Assembly: GCA_030770425.1 (NCBI GenBank)
Contig: JASJFT010000059.1
Coordinates: 1-64,000, forward strand
Direction of reading: 5' to 3'
DNA length: 64,000 nucleotides
DNA from: Darksidea phi
Taxonomy: Eukaryota > Ascomycota > Dothideomycetes > Pleosporales > Lentitheciaceae
In this document: piece by piece, positions 47,751-58,149 of the stretch
Layout: each line of letters opens with the position of its first letter
Numbering within the stretch: the stretch's first letter is position 1
Notes under the pieces: model-generated
What the model saw: only the letters and a program-made list of their open reading frames with translations
The model's database searches: none
What the model was told of the DNA's origin: nothing
Made by a program: the position numbers and the translations under genes

Positions 47751-48358
47751 TATGGCGGGCCGAGCTGCTCCCTCCCCGGGCGGCTTCCTCCCCCCCTCCT
47801 ACTAGCTTACCTGCATGTCTGCAGCTAAAGGGCTCAACAACTACAACGCTTGATTCCCGAAGTCCGATGCATCATGCACGGCCGTGAGGGGCAACGTCGT
47901 CATGCTCACTCACGGCGCGGATCGGCGCCCCCAGATCCCGAAAGATGCGACCGCATAGACACAGAGTCCAGAAGAACATTCGATATTGAAAGCTAACAGA
48001 AAGGATTTCTTTTCGTACGGCTGACGTCGTGGAAGTACATCCGGTAGCTGCCATCGATGTCGGTATCTAGGTCGTACGTTCGTTCGCAGCTGTCGGTAAA
48101 GTGTACAACACATGTGATGAACGGTTGCCAGTTGGCTTGTCGCACAATAGCGACAATCTTGAGGCACAGCTAAATATGCCTATATTCTAGCAAGGTTCAA
48201 GTAGAATGCGCTTCCACAATAGCTATACTGACACCTTTCCGTGTTAAGTCGTATTGATGTAGAAGAAGCGCTGTAATTTTCATAATCTAGTCTATGAGAT
48301 ATTATTACATGATACACTTTGAGATCAAATATATACACTGCAGTGTGGTAATCCACAA
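47751..48358. other. Intergenic, no supported gene
   Basis: GC-rich near 47760-47830, then ordinary to AT-rich sequence forming the 3' side of the rhodopsin-like gene. No gene was recognised. Confidence 0.5.
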
Positions 48359-49566
48359 TCAAGGAATTAGCCGCGCATCGTCACTTCCCCTTCCGCCGCT
48401 TACTTCATTCCGTATGTGAGGGGGCGACGCTGTGCGCGGTTCATACGTGTAACCGTATGTCTTCATCGTATAAACGTTGCGATCGTGACTTCCTGACTCG
48501 AGCTCGCTGAGGCCCGCACGGCGCCGAGGGAAGGCGTTGCTGCCGTTCGCGTACGCCGAACCTTTCGGCGTATTGTCTTTCTCACCCCTAATAGCTCGGT
48601 ATAGTGGACGAAGTGTCGGAATGCAGGCTGCGACATTGATAAATGCGAGCTCGATGCATGACCACTGAACAAGCGGGATGGTGTCATCTGGCGGATGGAG
48701 TTAGCTTCATCATCTCGATAGTGGACGTGTTGTACACTCACAGGCATAATCTGATCGCGAGGTGAGTGTTCCCGTGTAGTATATTTTGAGAATTGAGCAA
48801 ATGCCGGCGAAGAATCCTAAGCTCAGAGCCACACCCACCACAATCCGCTCCCTGGTCGCCATTTTCAAGTTCCAGATGTAGAACCACGGGATTATGGCAA
48901 ACACGAAATCAGCGAGTGCACCGACAGCTACGACCTTGATCAGTAACTGGACACGCGCGAAATAGTGAAACACTTACCGCCTGTGGCAATACCAAAATCC
49001 GTCACGATCTTCGGATTCCAGCAGCTACCTCCCTTAATCGTGCGATCCCACTGATATGCCGCAGGTGTACACTGAACGACAATCAAGATGGCATCGATAT
49101 AAAAGAAGCATGCGTTCAAGGCGACCAATATCCAGACCGACCATAGCAGGATTTTCCCAGGGAACAACCTCGTAAGAAAAACAGCAATAGAAGCTTTGCC
49201 GGTAGGAAAAGATGCGATGGCAAAGACCTGTCCGATAATTTCTGCGTGGACTAGTCGACTGTACTGCTCCATGCTCATGCTGGGGAGAGGACGGCCGTAG
49301 CCGCGGTGGACCGCGACGAACATTGCAATGGCATACCCCAAGATGATGAACTGGAAGATGACTCAGCCACTTCGAGCTATTTTCCGCTCTTTGGAAGCGC
49401 AACCACGTACCCAAGTGATAATGATAAGAATATCATCCAAACCAAAAGCTGGCTTGATAAGCGTTCGAGTGTAAGTACGAGCGAAAATGAAGGTGCCTCC
49501 AAGCGCAAGCATAGATATGATCACGCCTAGCACCTCAGGCGCTTTGTTATCGGTAACGGCAGCCAT
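48359..49566 (-). CDS. Rhodopsin-like seven-helix fungal membrane protein
   Basis: Four exons (49566-49411, 49350-48978, 48927-48742, 48687-48359) give 347 residues. Seven hydrophobic segments are evident, beginning with EVLGVIISMLALGGTFIFAR. Family hallmarks are FGLDDILIIITW after helix 2, the loop GGSCW before helix 5, and a hydrophilic C-terminal tail of about 95 residues. This is the fungal rhodopsin-domain (PTH11-related) integral membrane family, members of which frequently sit in secondary-metabolite gene groups; they lack the retinal lysine of true opsins. It is divergently oriented to the P450 gene, with about 800 bp between starts. Its role is unknown: receptor or transport support are the usual guesses. 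An upstream ATG at 49689 is possible, but the chosen start precedes helix 1 directly. Confidence 0.87.
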
Positions 49567-50362
49567 GGGGCGGACGAAGTGGTCTGCAGCATTCAAATGA
49601 AGCAGCGAAGTCACTTGCTGGGAAAAATGGTAGAGCCGTGAACAAGAAGGACGAGAGGGCACGCAATAAGGCAACGGTGGTTCACACATCTAGTAAGCTT
49701 ACGCGCAGATACATGCCGGTTAATACGACCTTCCCCGGCGAAGATCCCGAAGAAGTGGATAGCCAAGGCGTTCATGGGTTGGACCTGTAGGCGGCTGTGG
49801 CACCTACTTTATGGAGAACGGAAGACTGAGAACAAGGCTTGGCGTTACAGTTTGGGTTCGCACGGTAATTTAGTGTCGACGATATCAATAGAATGCCAAG
49901 GGCGTGCGATACCTACCACAATGATCCGTGCTCACCAGCGGTTGATCCGCGCGAGGTTACCGGGAATAGCCTTTCTTCGCTATCCATCTCGGCGTCCAGC
50001 ATAATCAACGGATGGGGCCAAATATCCTGTAAGCGCCCTCGTTTACAGCACATTACCATAGCTAGGAGGCCCGCTACGCTGGGGTGGCGTGGTTGATCTT
50101 TCAACGCCACGGAGATTGCGACAACGCTTACATACTTCGTACCGCTTCTCGGGGAATAGCCAGCCAATCCATTTGCAGAGCCGAGTCGGACCCATCCCAC
50201 TTAATATCCTATTGGACCAAGATCGGCTGCGCCTCAAGCCAGCACAACGCCCCAACGATTTCCTTGATCTCGCGATTTCTAGACCGTTGATCCCATGCAA
50301 GAGCAACTGTGCGCATATCGTCTCGGTCATTTCATGTGAACTCCTGCAAAGGACTTCACTCA
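49567..50362. promoter_or_regulatory. Divergent intergenic region, rhodopsin-like / P450
   Basis: About 800 bp between two outward-facing genes must contain both promoters. Overlapping short ORFs on both strands (for example 50089-50616 +) lack coding character. No specific binding site was singled out. Confidence 0.4.
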
Positions 50363-52015
50363 ATGATGGCTTCACTTTCATTACTGTCGTTAGACATATT
50401 CGGGAACGCGTTTGCTTGCATTGCACTGATCTGGGTAGCATGGAACTTATGGGCTTTCTTTACCTCACCTCTCAAATCGGTACCCGGGCCCTTTCTTGCA
50501 AAATGGACCAATCTTTGGCGACTGTGGCGAGTATACAACGGTCGTGCAGAGCAAGAACAATACGAGCTCCACAAGAAATATGGTGCTGCTGTGCGACTGG
50601 GTCCAAACATGATTAGTATCCAAGATCCCGCCGCAATAAGAGTCATCTACGGAAGGAAAGATCTTTGGCGCAAGGTAAGTGGTGCTTCGAAGCGATGACG
50701 GAGCCGAGCTGATCAGAAGCCAGAGTGACTTTTATAAAGTGAACGATCTGTTCATTAACAAGACGCGTGTTGAAAATGTCTTCAGTACCCGCGACGAGGC
50801 GTGGAATGGGCGCATCATGAAACCCATCATCAGGCTCTTCTCCATGTCCAACCTGCTCACACTAGAACCCCGCATCGACTCAACGATTGACTATTTCCTC
50901 AAGCGGATAGACGAAGAGTTTGCGCAGCCAGGGAAGGCTTGTCCCATTGACCGGTGGATGCATTACTTTGCGTGGGATGTGATTGGAGAGCTCACATTCG
51001 GAACCAAAGTCGGCTTTCTTGAGAAAGGCGAGGACATTGCGCATCAGATGAAAGCAGTCGAGGGTGCAATGGACTACTTTGCAGTGGTAAGTCAAATTTC
51101 CTCGAGACTGAAGTGACCTGATACTCATGGAAATGTCAGATTGGGCAAATGCCGTTCCTGGATCATTTTTTCGACAAGAATCCGATTTATCACATTGGCC
51201 CGGCAGTCTTTGGCCCTTCAATTGCCTTCGCCGTAGAACGCATCGCCGCTCGCCGTAATGGGACAGATGGTCATGAGAAAGAGAAGTGCAGAGACATGCT
51301 CGACATGTATCTTGACGCCCAAAAGCAATACCCAGATATCGTGGACGAACAGACACTACTCGCATACGTGATGGCAAATGTAGCTGCGGGCTCGGACACG
51401 GTTGCAACTGAATTGCGCTCAATTCTGTACCGCCTCTGCACGCATCCCGAGGATATGACCAGACTCAAGCAAGAGTTGGATGCCGTGGCGCAATCGTCTG
51501 AAGGTCTTTCACTGCCAATCTCGTGGAACGACTGCCAAAATCGACTGCCTTACCTCGACGCATGCATCCGCGAAGGCATCCGTGTCATGCCTGCGATATC
51601 GCTCCCGCTTGAGCGTGTTGTTCCGACCGGAGGCTTCGCGCTGCGTGATGGCCGTTTCTTACCCGCGGGCACCGTGGTCGGAATCAATCCTCACGTCATG
51701 AACCGACACGAAGAGGTGTTTGGCTCCGATGCCGATGAGTATCGACCACAGAGGTGGCTGCGCGCGAAAGATGAGACTGTCGAAGCGTTCGAGGCAAGGC
51801 TATCTAATATGCGAGAGAACGAGTTCACCTTTGGCCACGGAAAGCGCCAATGCACTGGAAGGAACCTTGCCTGGCTCGAAACATACAAGCTTATTGGGAC
51901 GCTGTTGTTGAAGTACGACGTCGAATTAGAGGAACCAAATCGGCCATGGAAGGTCCAAAACAGTTGGTTCGTGAGACAAACGGAGATGGATATGGTGTTT
52001 AAAAAGAAAAGTTGA
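50363..52015 (+). CDS. Cytochrome P450 monooxygenase
   Basis: Three exons (50363-50674, 50724-51086, 51140-52015) give 516 residues. An N-terminal membrane anchor (about 15-33) is followed by the PGP hinge (SVPGPFLAKW). The I-helix oxygen-binding motif is AGSDT (308-312), ExxR is EGIR (370-373), and the heme loop is FGHGKRQCTG (456-465) with the cysteine ligand at 463. All signature residues are present. The substrate is a lipophilic compound that cannot be predicted; overall it resembles the pisatin-demethylase-like fungal P450s. It acts at the endoplasmic reticulum with a P450 reductase. Neighbouring methyltransferase and SDR genes suggest joint tailoring or detoxification chemistry. Confidence 0.93.
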
Positions 52016-52490
52016 AGTAAGACCCTGTATAGTATTAATCACTGCCGCATATTCATCTGTCAACGTATTCTAGCAGTTTTCTTGAGCCCTGTGTATGTAG
52101 AGGCGCGGCCACCTTCGTCCTCGAAGTGAAGGCCGGAAAAAGTGGTCCGAGATTTGGGGGCGGAAAGTGATCTACCTCAGGCAGCGACTTGGTAGCTTTC
52201 CGATTCAACCTATCCACGACGAATAATTAAAGACAACGTCTTCCAATACCAGCCTTGGGACTCGGACTGGGTTCGACTCGGCCCCGCCTCGTCCTCACCA
52301 GATCGATGCAGGCCAATGATTCTTCGACACGTCATCCTTAGCTGCAACCCGCATTAGCGCCCATTATCGGAGACCGAAGAGCACTCACCTTACCACATAA
52401 ACTCAAATAGAAGGCCTAAGCCAGGCCCAAAGGGATAACCCTCCACGACCAATCGGGTGAGCTGGGTGGGGCAAGCTGACAACCTTATAC
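52016..52490. other. Intergenic, no supported gene
   Basis: The 3' region of the P450 gene, moderately GC-rich. Composition changes abruptly to AT-rich at about 52490. Confidence 0.5.
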
Positions 52491-53330
52491 TTATTAAGGG
52501 ACTGTCGTATACCTTAATATACCCTAATATATCGATATATCTAAGAAAAAATCGTCGTAATAATTATTTTTAATATTCTAGGATTACTAGTAGCTCTCTT
52601 ATAGAGATCTAAGGCTATTAATATTATTTAAAAATACTAGAGGAATAGTTTATAAGAAATAAACTACTTTATAATAATTACTTATACCAAGCTTTTTTTT
52701 AAAGCTTTAATTATTATTTATAATATATAACTTATTCTTCTTAATAAAACTTAAGCTATTATCCTTATAGTTATATTATAATATCTAAAGTAATTATAAA
52801 TTATAAGTATAATAATATAATAGCTACTATTTATTTAATTAATAAGGATTACTATATAAGAAAATAGAAAAAGAAGTTATTAATTAAAAATTAATAATTA
52901 TTCTTATTAAATAACGAAGCTATAATAAGTTAATAATAATAAGTTATTATTTATTAATTATTAATTATTAACTTTTATTTAATTATATATTAAATAAATT
53001 CTAATAGTTTATACTTATATTTAAAAGATATATAATTAAGAAATAGTATATTATAATAAACTTTTAGGAATATAATATTAATATTCTTATTTAGATTTTA
53101 ATAAATAAGTTAGAATATAAAAAAGACCTTCTTATTATAAAGATAAAGTATATTAATAATATTAATATATCTAAAGATAGAAAACTTAGCTTTAGAGTAT
53201 TAATACGATATATAATATAGTAGAGGATTTAGCTTCTCTTCTAATAGCTATTATTCTAATAGCTTCTATAGTAATTACTACTCGAATTTATCTATACGAA
53301 AATCCACTTCTTAGAAGGCTCTTATATAGG
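52490..53330. repeat. AT-rich, RIP-degraded block
   Basis: An abrupt switch to TA-rich sequence without ORFs, of the same character as 76-4440. It separates the P450 gene from the methyltransferase gene and ends about 120 bp before the latter's start. The parent element is not recognised. Confidence 0.8.
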
Positions 53331-53450
53331 TCATGCACCATAAAGTAAATACCACCAACCCTGCCGACCGGCAACCCTCCCACCTAGCTTATTTGTTACA
53401 CGCACCCAGCGAAACGGAAAGAGTGCCCGCGGAATACCAGGGCTAGCATC

Positions 53451-54464
53451 ATGACGACAACAACAAAAGAAGATACGTCTAACTTCTTCACGACCACGAC
53501 CGAGAAGGAGCAGTATTGGGAGGATTACCTTGCCGCACGGCCCAAATACACAGACGAATTCTACGCTCGTTTACTGGACTACCATCGTACGCACCAGAAA
53601 GACTCGTCATCTGAACCTACCATTGCCCACGATGTCGGTACTGGACCAGGCCAAGTCGCAGCCGTCCTTTCGCAGCACTTCCAAGGCGTTATCGCCAGCG
53701 ACTTGAATGAAAGCCATCTGGCCGTCGCCAAAAAGCGCCATGCGCGATCACTCGACGATGCGGCACAGTCAAGAATCAGCCTTGAGCAACTCGGCGCGGA
53801 AGCGCTTCACACGGCTCACCCACCAGCATCAGCATCTTTCATCGCAGCAGCAGAATGCATGGCCCTTCTAGACTCTGAAAAAGCATTTTCATCCTGGGGT
53901 ACCGTTCTGCGTCCCGGCGGTACATTGGCCATTTGGTTCTACGGTCGTCCGCACTTCGTCGCAGCAGATGACTATGACGCCACGGCTTGCCAGAATATCT
54001 ACAACCGCATCGCGGATGCGATGTTCGGAAAGCACATCAAGACTGGTGCTGGTCCATCGCATCGCGCTGCCTGGAAACGGGCTACGGATTGTATGACGAG
54101 CTTCCTCGATAATGTGTATGTCGACCCTGAGCAGTGGACGGATGTGCAGCGATGGAAGTGGAATAGCGGGTTCGAGTTGTCGTTTTACGGATCGGAGGCT
54201 TGCGACTTTGAGGTTGATGTTGTGAATCGTATTCAGCCAAGCGAGAAGGTTGAGGAGATCAACGATCCAGAGTTTTGGGGCGAGAAATGGAATGTGGCGG
54301 ATTGGAAGCTGTTCTTAAAGATGAACCTGCCCACGTTCAAGCAGGAAGATGTCACTCTTGACATCGGGGCTCTCTGGGATGAATTGGAGAAGCAGATGGG
54401 TGGACCGAACGTGAAGCGAAGGACTGGTTGGCCTGTTGTTGCTATTCTGGCGACGAGGAAGTGA
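53451..54464 (+). CDS. Class I SAM-dependent methyltransferase
   Basis: A single intronless frame of 337 residues. Motif I of the SAM-binding fold is DVGTGPGQVA (61-70), and the acidic residue ending strand 2 is in IASDLNESH (Asp about 84). The post-motif LRPGGTLAIWFYG (about 160-172) is the usual motif III. The N-terminal segment YWEDYLAARPKYTDEFYARL is typical of fungal trans-aconitate 3-methyltransferase-like (TMT1-type) enzymes, which methylate small carboxylic acids, so an O-methyltransferase acting on a small molecule in the cytosol is likely. The gene lies close to an AT-rich block and converges with the SDR gene (117 bp between stops). No defects were seen. Confidence 0.88.
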   Translation: MTTTTKEDTSNFFTTTTEKEQYWEDYLAARPKYTDEFYARLLDYHRTHQKDSSSEPTIAHDVGTGPGQVAAVLSQHFQGVIASDLNESHLAVAKKRHARSLDDAAQSRISLEQLGAEALHTAHPPASASFIAAAECMALLDSEKAFSSWGTVLRPGGTLAIWFYGRPHFVAADDYDATACQNIYNRIADAMFGKHIKTGAGPSHRAAWKRATDCMTSFLDNVYVDPEQWTDVQRWKWNSGFELSFYGSEACDFEVDVVNRIQPSEKVEEINDPEFWGEKWNVADWKLFLKMNLPTFKQEDVTLDIGALWDELEKQMGGPNVKRRTGWPVVAILATRK

Positions 54465-54580
54465 CGAGAAGCGCCAACCTTTACCCGCAATGACAAAATC
54501 AAGTTTTTGATATTCTATCTGAGATTTATGTGGTTTTCCTCCGCACCAAAGTGCATCTGTTGCTTATTGTTTAGTGACCT

Positions 54581-55567
54581 TTAATTAGGTGAGAAAGGCC
54601 ATCCCTTCACCACACTCGTCAAAACATCACTGCCCGCAATCTCATCTTTCCTCGCCACCAATTGCTCGACATCCCAATTCGCAGTCGCAAACTTGCCGTT
54701 TAAGAAGGCAGCCTCCGGTGTGCTGACCCACACAAAGAAGTCGGCGGGCAGCGACTCCTCGTCGACGTACCCAGCCGCTCTCGCGCCCTGTCTCTCCTCC
54801 TCCGTCTTGCCCACCATCCCCGACTCCTCCATCAACGCAGTATGGATGACGCCGGGATGCACGCTGACGGCCACTAGGTCCGGACGCTCTGCAGCGATGT
54901 ATTCGAGGATCTTAAGACTGGCGGCTTTGGACGTGACGTAGGCACTTGCACCGACATTTGGAGGGGCCAACGGTGGCAAGGAAACCACGCCGGCCGAAAC
55001 GCCGATGACCGTCGACTTTGATGCCCCATTTTGGTTCGCTGTTGGGAGAAAGGCGTGCGATGTGAACAAATTGCCCTTGACGTTCGTCTTGGTGGTAGCG
55101 TCAGCTGGGCTCCCTTCAAGCTTGAAGCGCTGCTGCGCCGCATTGCAAACACTCACCTCTAGCACATCCCACCACTCCACCGGATCCGTACCCTCAATAG
55201 TCGTAGGCTTCGCAATTCGTCCTGCATTCAGGACAAGTACATCCCATTGCCCAATTTCTTCGGCAGCCTTCTTCAGCGCCGGCAAATCCGTGACGCTGAT
55301 GGCGTGCGTCGTAACTTTAACTTCGGGCCACTCTTGCTCAACCAACTTCTTCGTCTCCTGCAGCAAATTTTGACGTCGACCGATTAACGCGACATGTCTT
55401 GCTCCGGCTTTTGCGAAAGACTTAGCTGCGGCACGGCCGATGCCACTCGAGGCGCCCGTAATGACCACAGTCTTATCGCTGGCGCGCCCTGCCGGGTCCA
55501 AGGCGGGGTAGGTGCTTGTATGCCAACGCGAGGTCATTGAAGGGTATGGAGGATCTATGGCAGGCAT
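54581..55567 (-). CDS. Classical short-chain dehydrogenase/reductase
   Basis: Two exons (55567-55157, 55087-54581) give 305 residues. The 69-nt intron is in frame and without stops, but its GTGAGT donor, GCTGAC branch and the restored family motif LETNVKGNLF show that it is spliced. Cofactor motif TGASSGIG (about 39-46), structural motif LVLNAG, catalytic serine in GVSAGVVS and active site YVTSK (YxxxK) are all intact. Such enzymes oxidise or reduce alcohols and ketones with NAD(P)H in the cytosol. It is convergent with the methyltransferase and next to a P450, consistent with a shared pathway. The substrate is unknown. Confidence 0.92.
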   Translation of the reverse strand: MPAIDPPYPSMTSRWHTSTYPALDPAGRASDKTVVITGASSGIGRAAAKSFAKAGARHVALIGRRQNLLQETKKLVEQEWPEVKVTTHAISVTDLPALKKAAEEIGQWDVLVLNAGRIAKPTTIEGTDPVEWWDVLEVSVCNAAQQRFKLEGSPADATTKTNVKGNLFTSHAFLPTANQNGASKSTVIGVSAGVVSLPPLAPPNVGASAYVTSKAASLKILEYIAAERPDLVAVSVHPGVIHTALMEESGMVGKTEEERQGARAAGYVDEESLPADFFVWVSTPEAAFLNGKFATANWDVEQLVARKDEIAGSDVLTSVVKGWPFSPN

Positions 55568-55739
55568 GGTGAAAGCAATTTTTTTGCTATTGAAGAGATT
55601 GTTGGAAGGTGGTTATTTAAGTAAGAGAAGGGAAAAGACGGAACGGCATCAAACATAAATAGATGTTCGATCGGAGAGGTTTGTTTCCGCCCACCTTCCG
55701 GGGTTGGTTGGAACGTGACGTCAGCTCAGCCGACCACAC

Positions 55740-56440
55740 TAAAGCTCGAACTACTAATAGAAATTAGATAAGTAGTAGCTATTACGTCGTTAAACTCGTA
55801 GAATAATCTAAAAAGATATTTCGTCCCGAATATCTAAGAAGATTATTAGATTAGTTATAATTATTATTTATATCTTAAACTATTATATAAACTCTTTTAT
55901 ATAATACTTTATTATATACTCTTATTTAATCTTATTAATTAATTAAGTATAAAAAAGAATTAGTTTATTATAAATAATTTCTATTATATTAATACTAAGT
56001 ATATTATAAAATATAAGTAATTATTCTTTCCTTTTTTTTTCCTTTTCTTTATTTTTTTTACTCTCTTTTAAATCTCTTCTATATTATTAAATCTCTTTTT
56101 ATTATTATTTTATTACTTTATTATCTTTATCTTTATCTCTTTAATCTTCTTTATATTTTAAAATTTATAAATAATTTAAAGTATCTTTATTATATACTTT
56201 ATACTCTTCTTTATTTAAAAGATTTCTTATAGAAATTTTATAATATTCTCGTTTAATTAAACCTTAAAATACTTAGTATTAATAGAGTTATAGTAGAGAT
56301 ACGACGCTTGTTTATATATAATACTCGTTTATAAAGTTAGCTTGTAGCTATTAGGCTTATAGCTATACTTGGGTAATTACTAAATAACAGGTTGATAACG
56401 GCTAAATCCATCTCGTAGTAGTACTACCAAACTTTCTTAT
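55740..56440. repeat. AT-rich RIP block containing a second copy of a repeat at 3199-3585
   Basis: The block is TA-rich and lacks ORFs. Its part from about 55870 to 56275 aligns in the same order with 3199-3585; for instance both carry TATCTTTATCTCTTTAATCT and then TATACTTTATACTCTTCTT at matching spacing. Two mutated copies of one dispersed repeat explain both blocks. It starts 170 bp upstream of the SDR start codon. Confidence 0.8.
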
Positions 56441-56783
56441 ATGAACTGCGCACCTTCCAGCGAAGTCAAAGCAACACCACTCCGTTCTATAGTAGCCCAT
56501 GTTCTAGGTATATCGGAACTACGTGCCTGCGCCAGTACCTTGCTGGCTCGGTCCATATTGAAAGTAGTGGTGGTGGTGCTATGGGTACAGTCGCTAGCGA
56601 ATACCGCTTCACCCTTGCAAGCAGCTACAACACCATTGTGTCTCGATTCCGCGCCATATTCTTCACGCTTGAAGCATGGTATTCTCTTTCAGCGTTAGCT
56701 TAGGATATTAAGGCCCTTTCTAATCAGGTAGATAGCAGAAACTGTTTGGTGCGCTCGATTGACTACTTCGTGACGCAGTATAG
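56441..56783. other. Intergenic, no supported gene
   Basis: Ordinary composition between the AT-rich block and the HET gene terminus. A short plus-strand ORF (56441-56698) has no recognisable features. Confidence 0.5.
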
Positions 56784-58149
56784 CTATTGCTTCCTACTCG
56801 TTACACGATACGATGCCACGTAAGTTGCTTCGCGTAGACCTTTGCGCGACACGATATATTCTTGAAGTTTCGCGTCGCCCGACCATTCCATGCAGTTATG
56901 GTAGTGCCTTCTACCCTCGAATTCGTACCACCATCGATCGCACGTCGCTGCAAGTCGTTCATTTCCGGAAAGTTGATGCGTTTTCGGATCGAGGCCAACT
57001 GATGTGATACACAGAGTCTCAGCGTCCACTTCGAGGCCCAGCATTTTGGTCTTGACTACATCCTGGTCAACCCTTTCCCAAATGCATTCTACGAAAGATC
57101 CAAGGCCAGACATCTCAAGATCAGTGAAACCTATCGCTTGTGCCAGACCCAACGGTGCCATTTTGCTCCCTACTAAGCGCCACAAAACTCTGAAGAACCC
57201 TCTTTCAGGGGTGTCATGTCTCATGTACCAGTATTCTTTTATCATCGACATGAGCGCGTCAAGATATACCCGTTGGATCGACTTTTCATAGTCAATTTCC
57301 ACCTTGCTTGCGGGTTGAACCGGTACCATCAAGCCGTAAACTTTCTCTTTTGGATTCGCGCATTTCTTGCCATAGAATTTGCCGACGGTGGTTGTCGTGT
57401 AGTTCATGATACTCACAGAAGTGTGACCATCAAAGAGGAATCGACGGACCTGCACATCCATCATCCAACTGGTGCTCGGTAGCATTTTTCGAGCTGCGCC
57501 CCAGAGTTCTTCATGCTTCGTGCGTAGTGTCTCCCATGAGATCCACACGTCTCCTTCAACTAGAACACGTATATTCTCAGAGAGCAACAACTCTTGTACG
57601 ATCCACAGTCGTTCAAAATATGAGTTGTGCAGCAGGGCGAGCGTTGGCCATTGTAGGAATGTTTTGTCGTCACCGGAGCCTTTCTCGCGGCGGCGTTGTT
57701 TGGGATATGATTGAACCCCATTGTTGAAATCCAAAGCTGCCTGTTTTGTCGACGGAGTATAGGTTGATTCGTTTCGCAGCCAATATCTTCCCCATCGATT
57801 TGACTTGACAGGCTTTCTCTTCATCATCCGATTGGACGATGCAGATCTGATCAATCCATAGATACTCATTCGTCTTATGAGTGCTCAGAAAGTTGAAAAG
57901 ATTCATTCGAATTTCGAACGTTTTGCCATCAATGCTGAGAGATCGAGTTGGACGTTCATCGCCCCACGCATATGATAGAGCAACATACGATGGGGCATCC
58001 TCATAGCCGAAAGTTATGAGACGATAGTCCTTAGTATGTTCGGATGGGTTGCGCCATTTGAGCAGACGAATCTGATGCTTGTCGATATCTAGAGGCTGGT
58101 GCTTGTAGACGCTGCCGGCACATCTAGTGTCAGGCTGTGTAGATCCCAT
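56784..58149 (-). pseudogene. HET-domain gene with a frame break
   Basis: Two overlapping minus-strand frames form one gene. The first (from ATG 58149) contains YVALSYAWGD and YLWIDQICIVQSD, the first two HET blocks, and reaches QVKSMGKI. The second continues from about 57785 with YWLRNESTY, then RLWIVQELLLSENIRVLVEG (third HET block) and a ~270-residue tail to 56784. The expected segment around the VIIWLG-like strand is missing at the junction, so a small deletion shifted the frame; no credible intron bridges it. HET proteins trigger cell death after fusion with an incompatible strain. Some HET alleles are naturally inactive, so this may be a null allele. A sequencing error would not explain the missing residues. 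Confidence 0.7.

Noticed and set aside
50089..50616. 175-codon plus-strand ORF overlapping the P450 start
   Set aside because: It is a shadow of the P450 first exon and promoter; the P450 frame has clear domain evidence.
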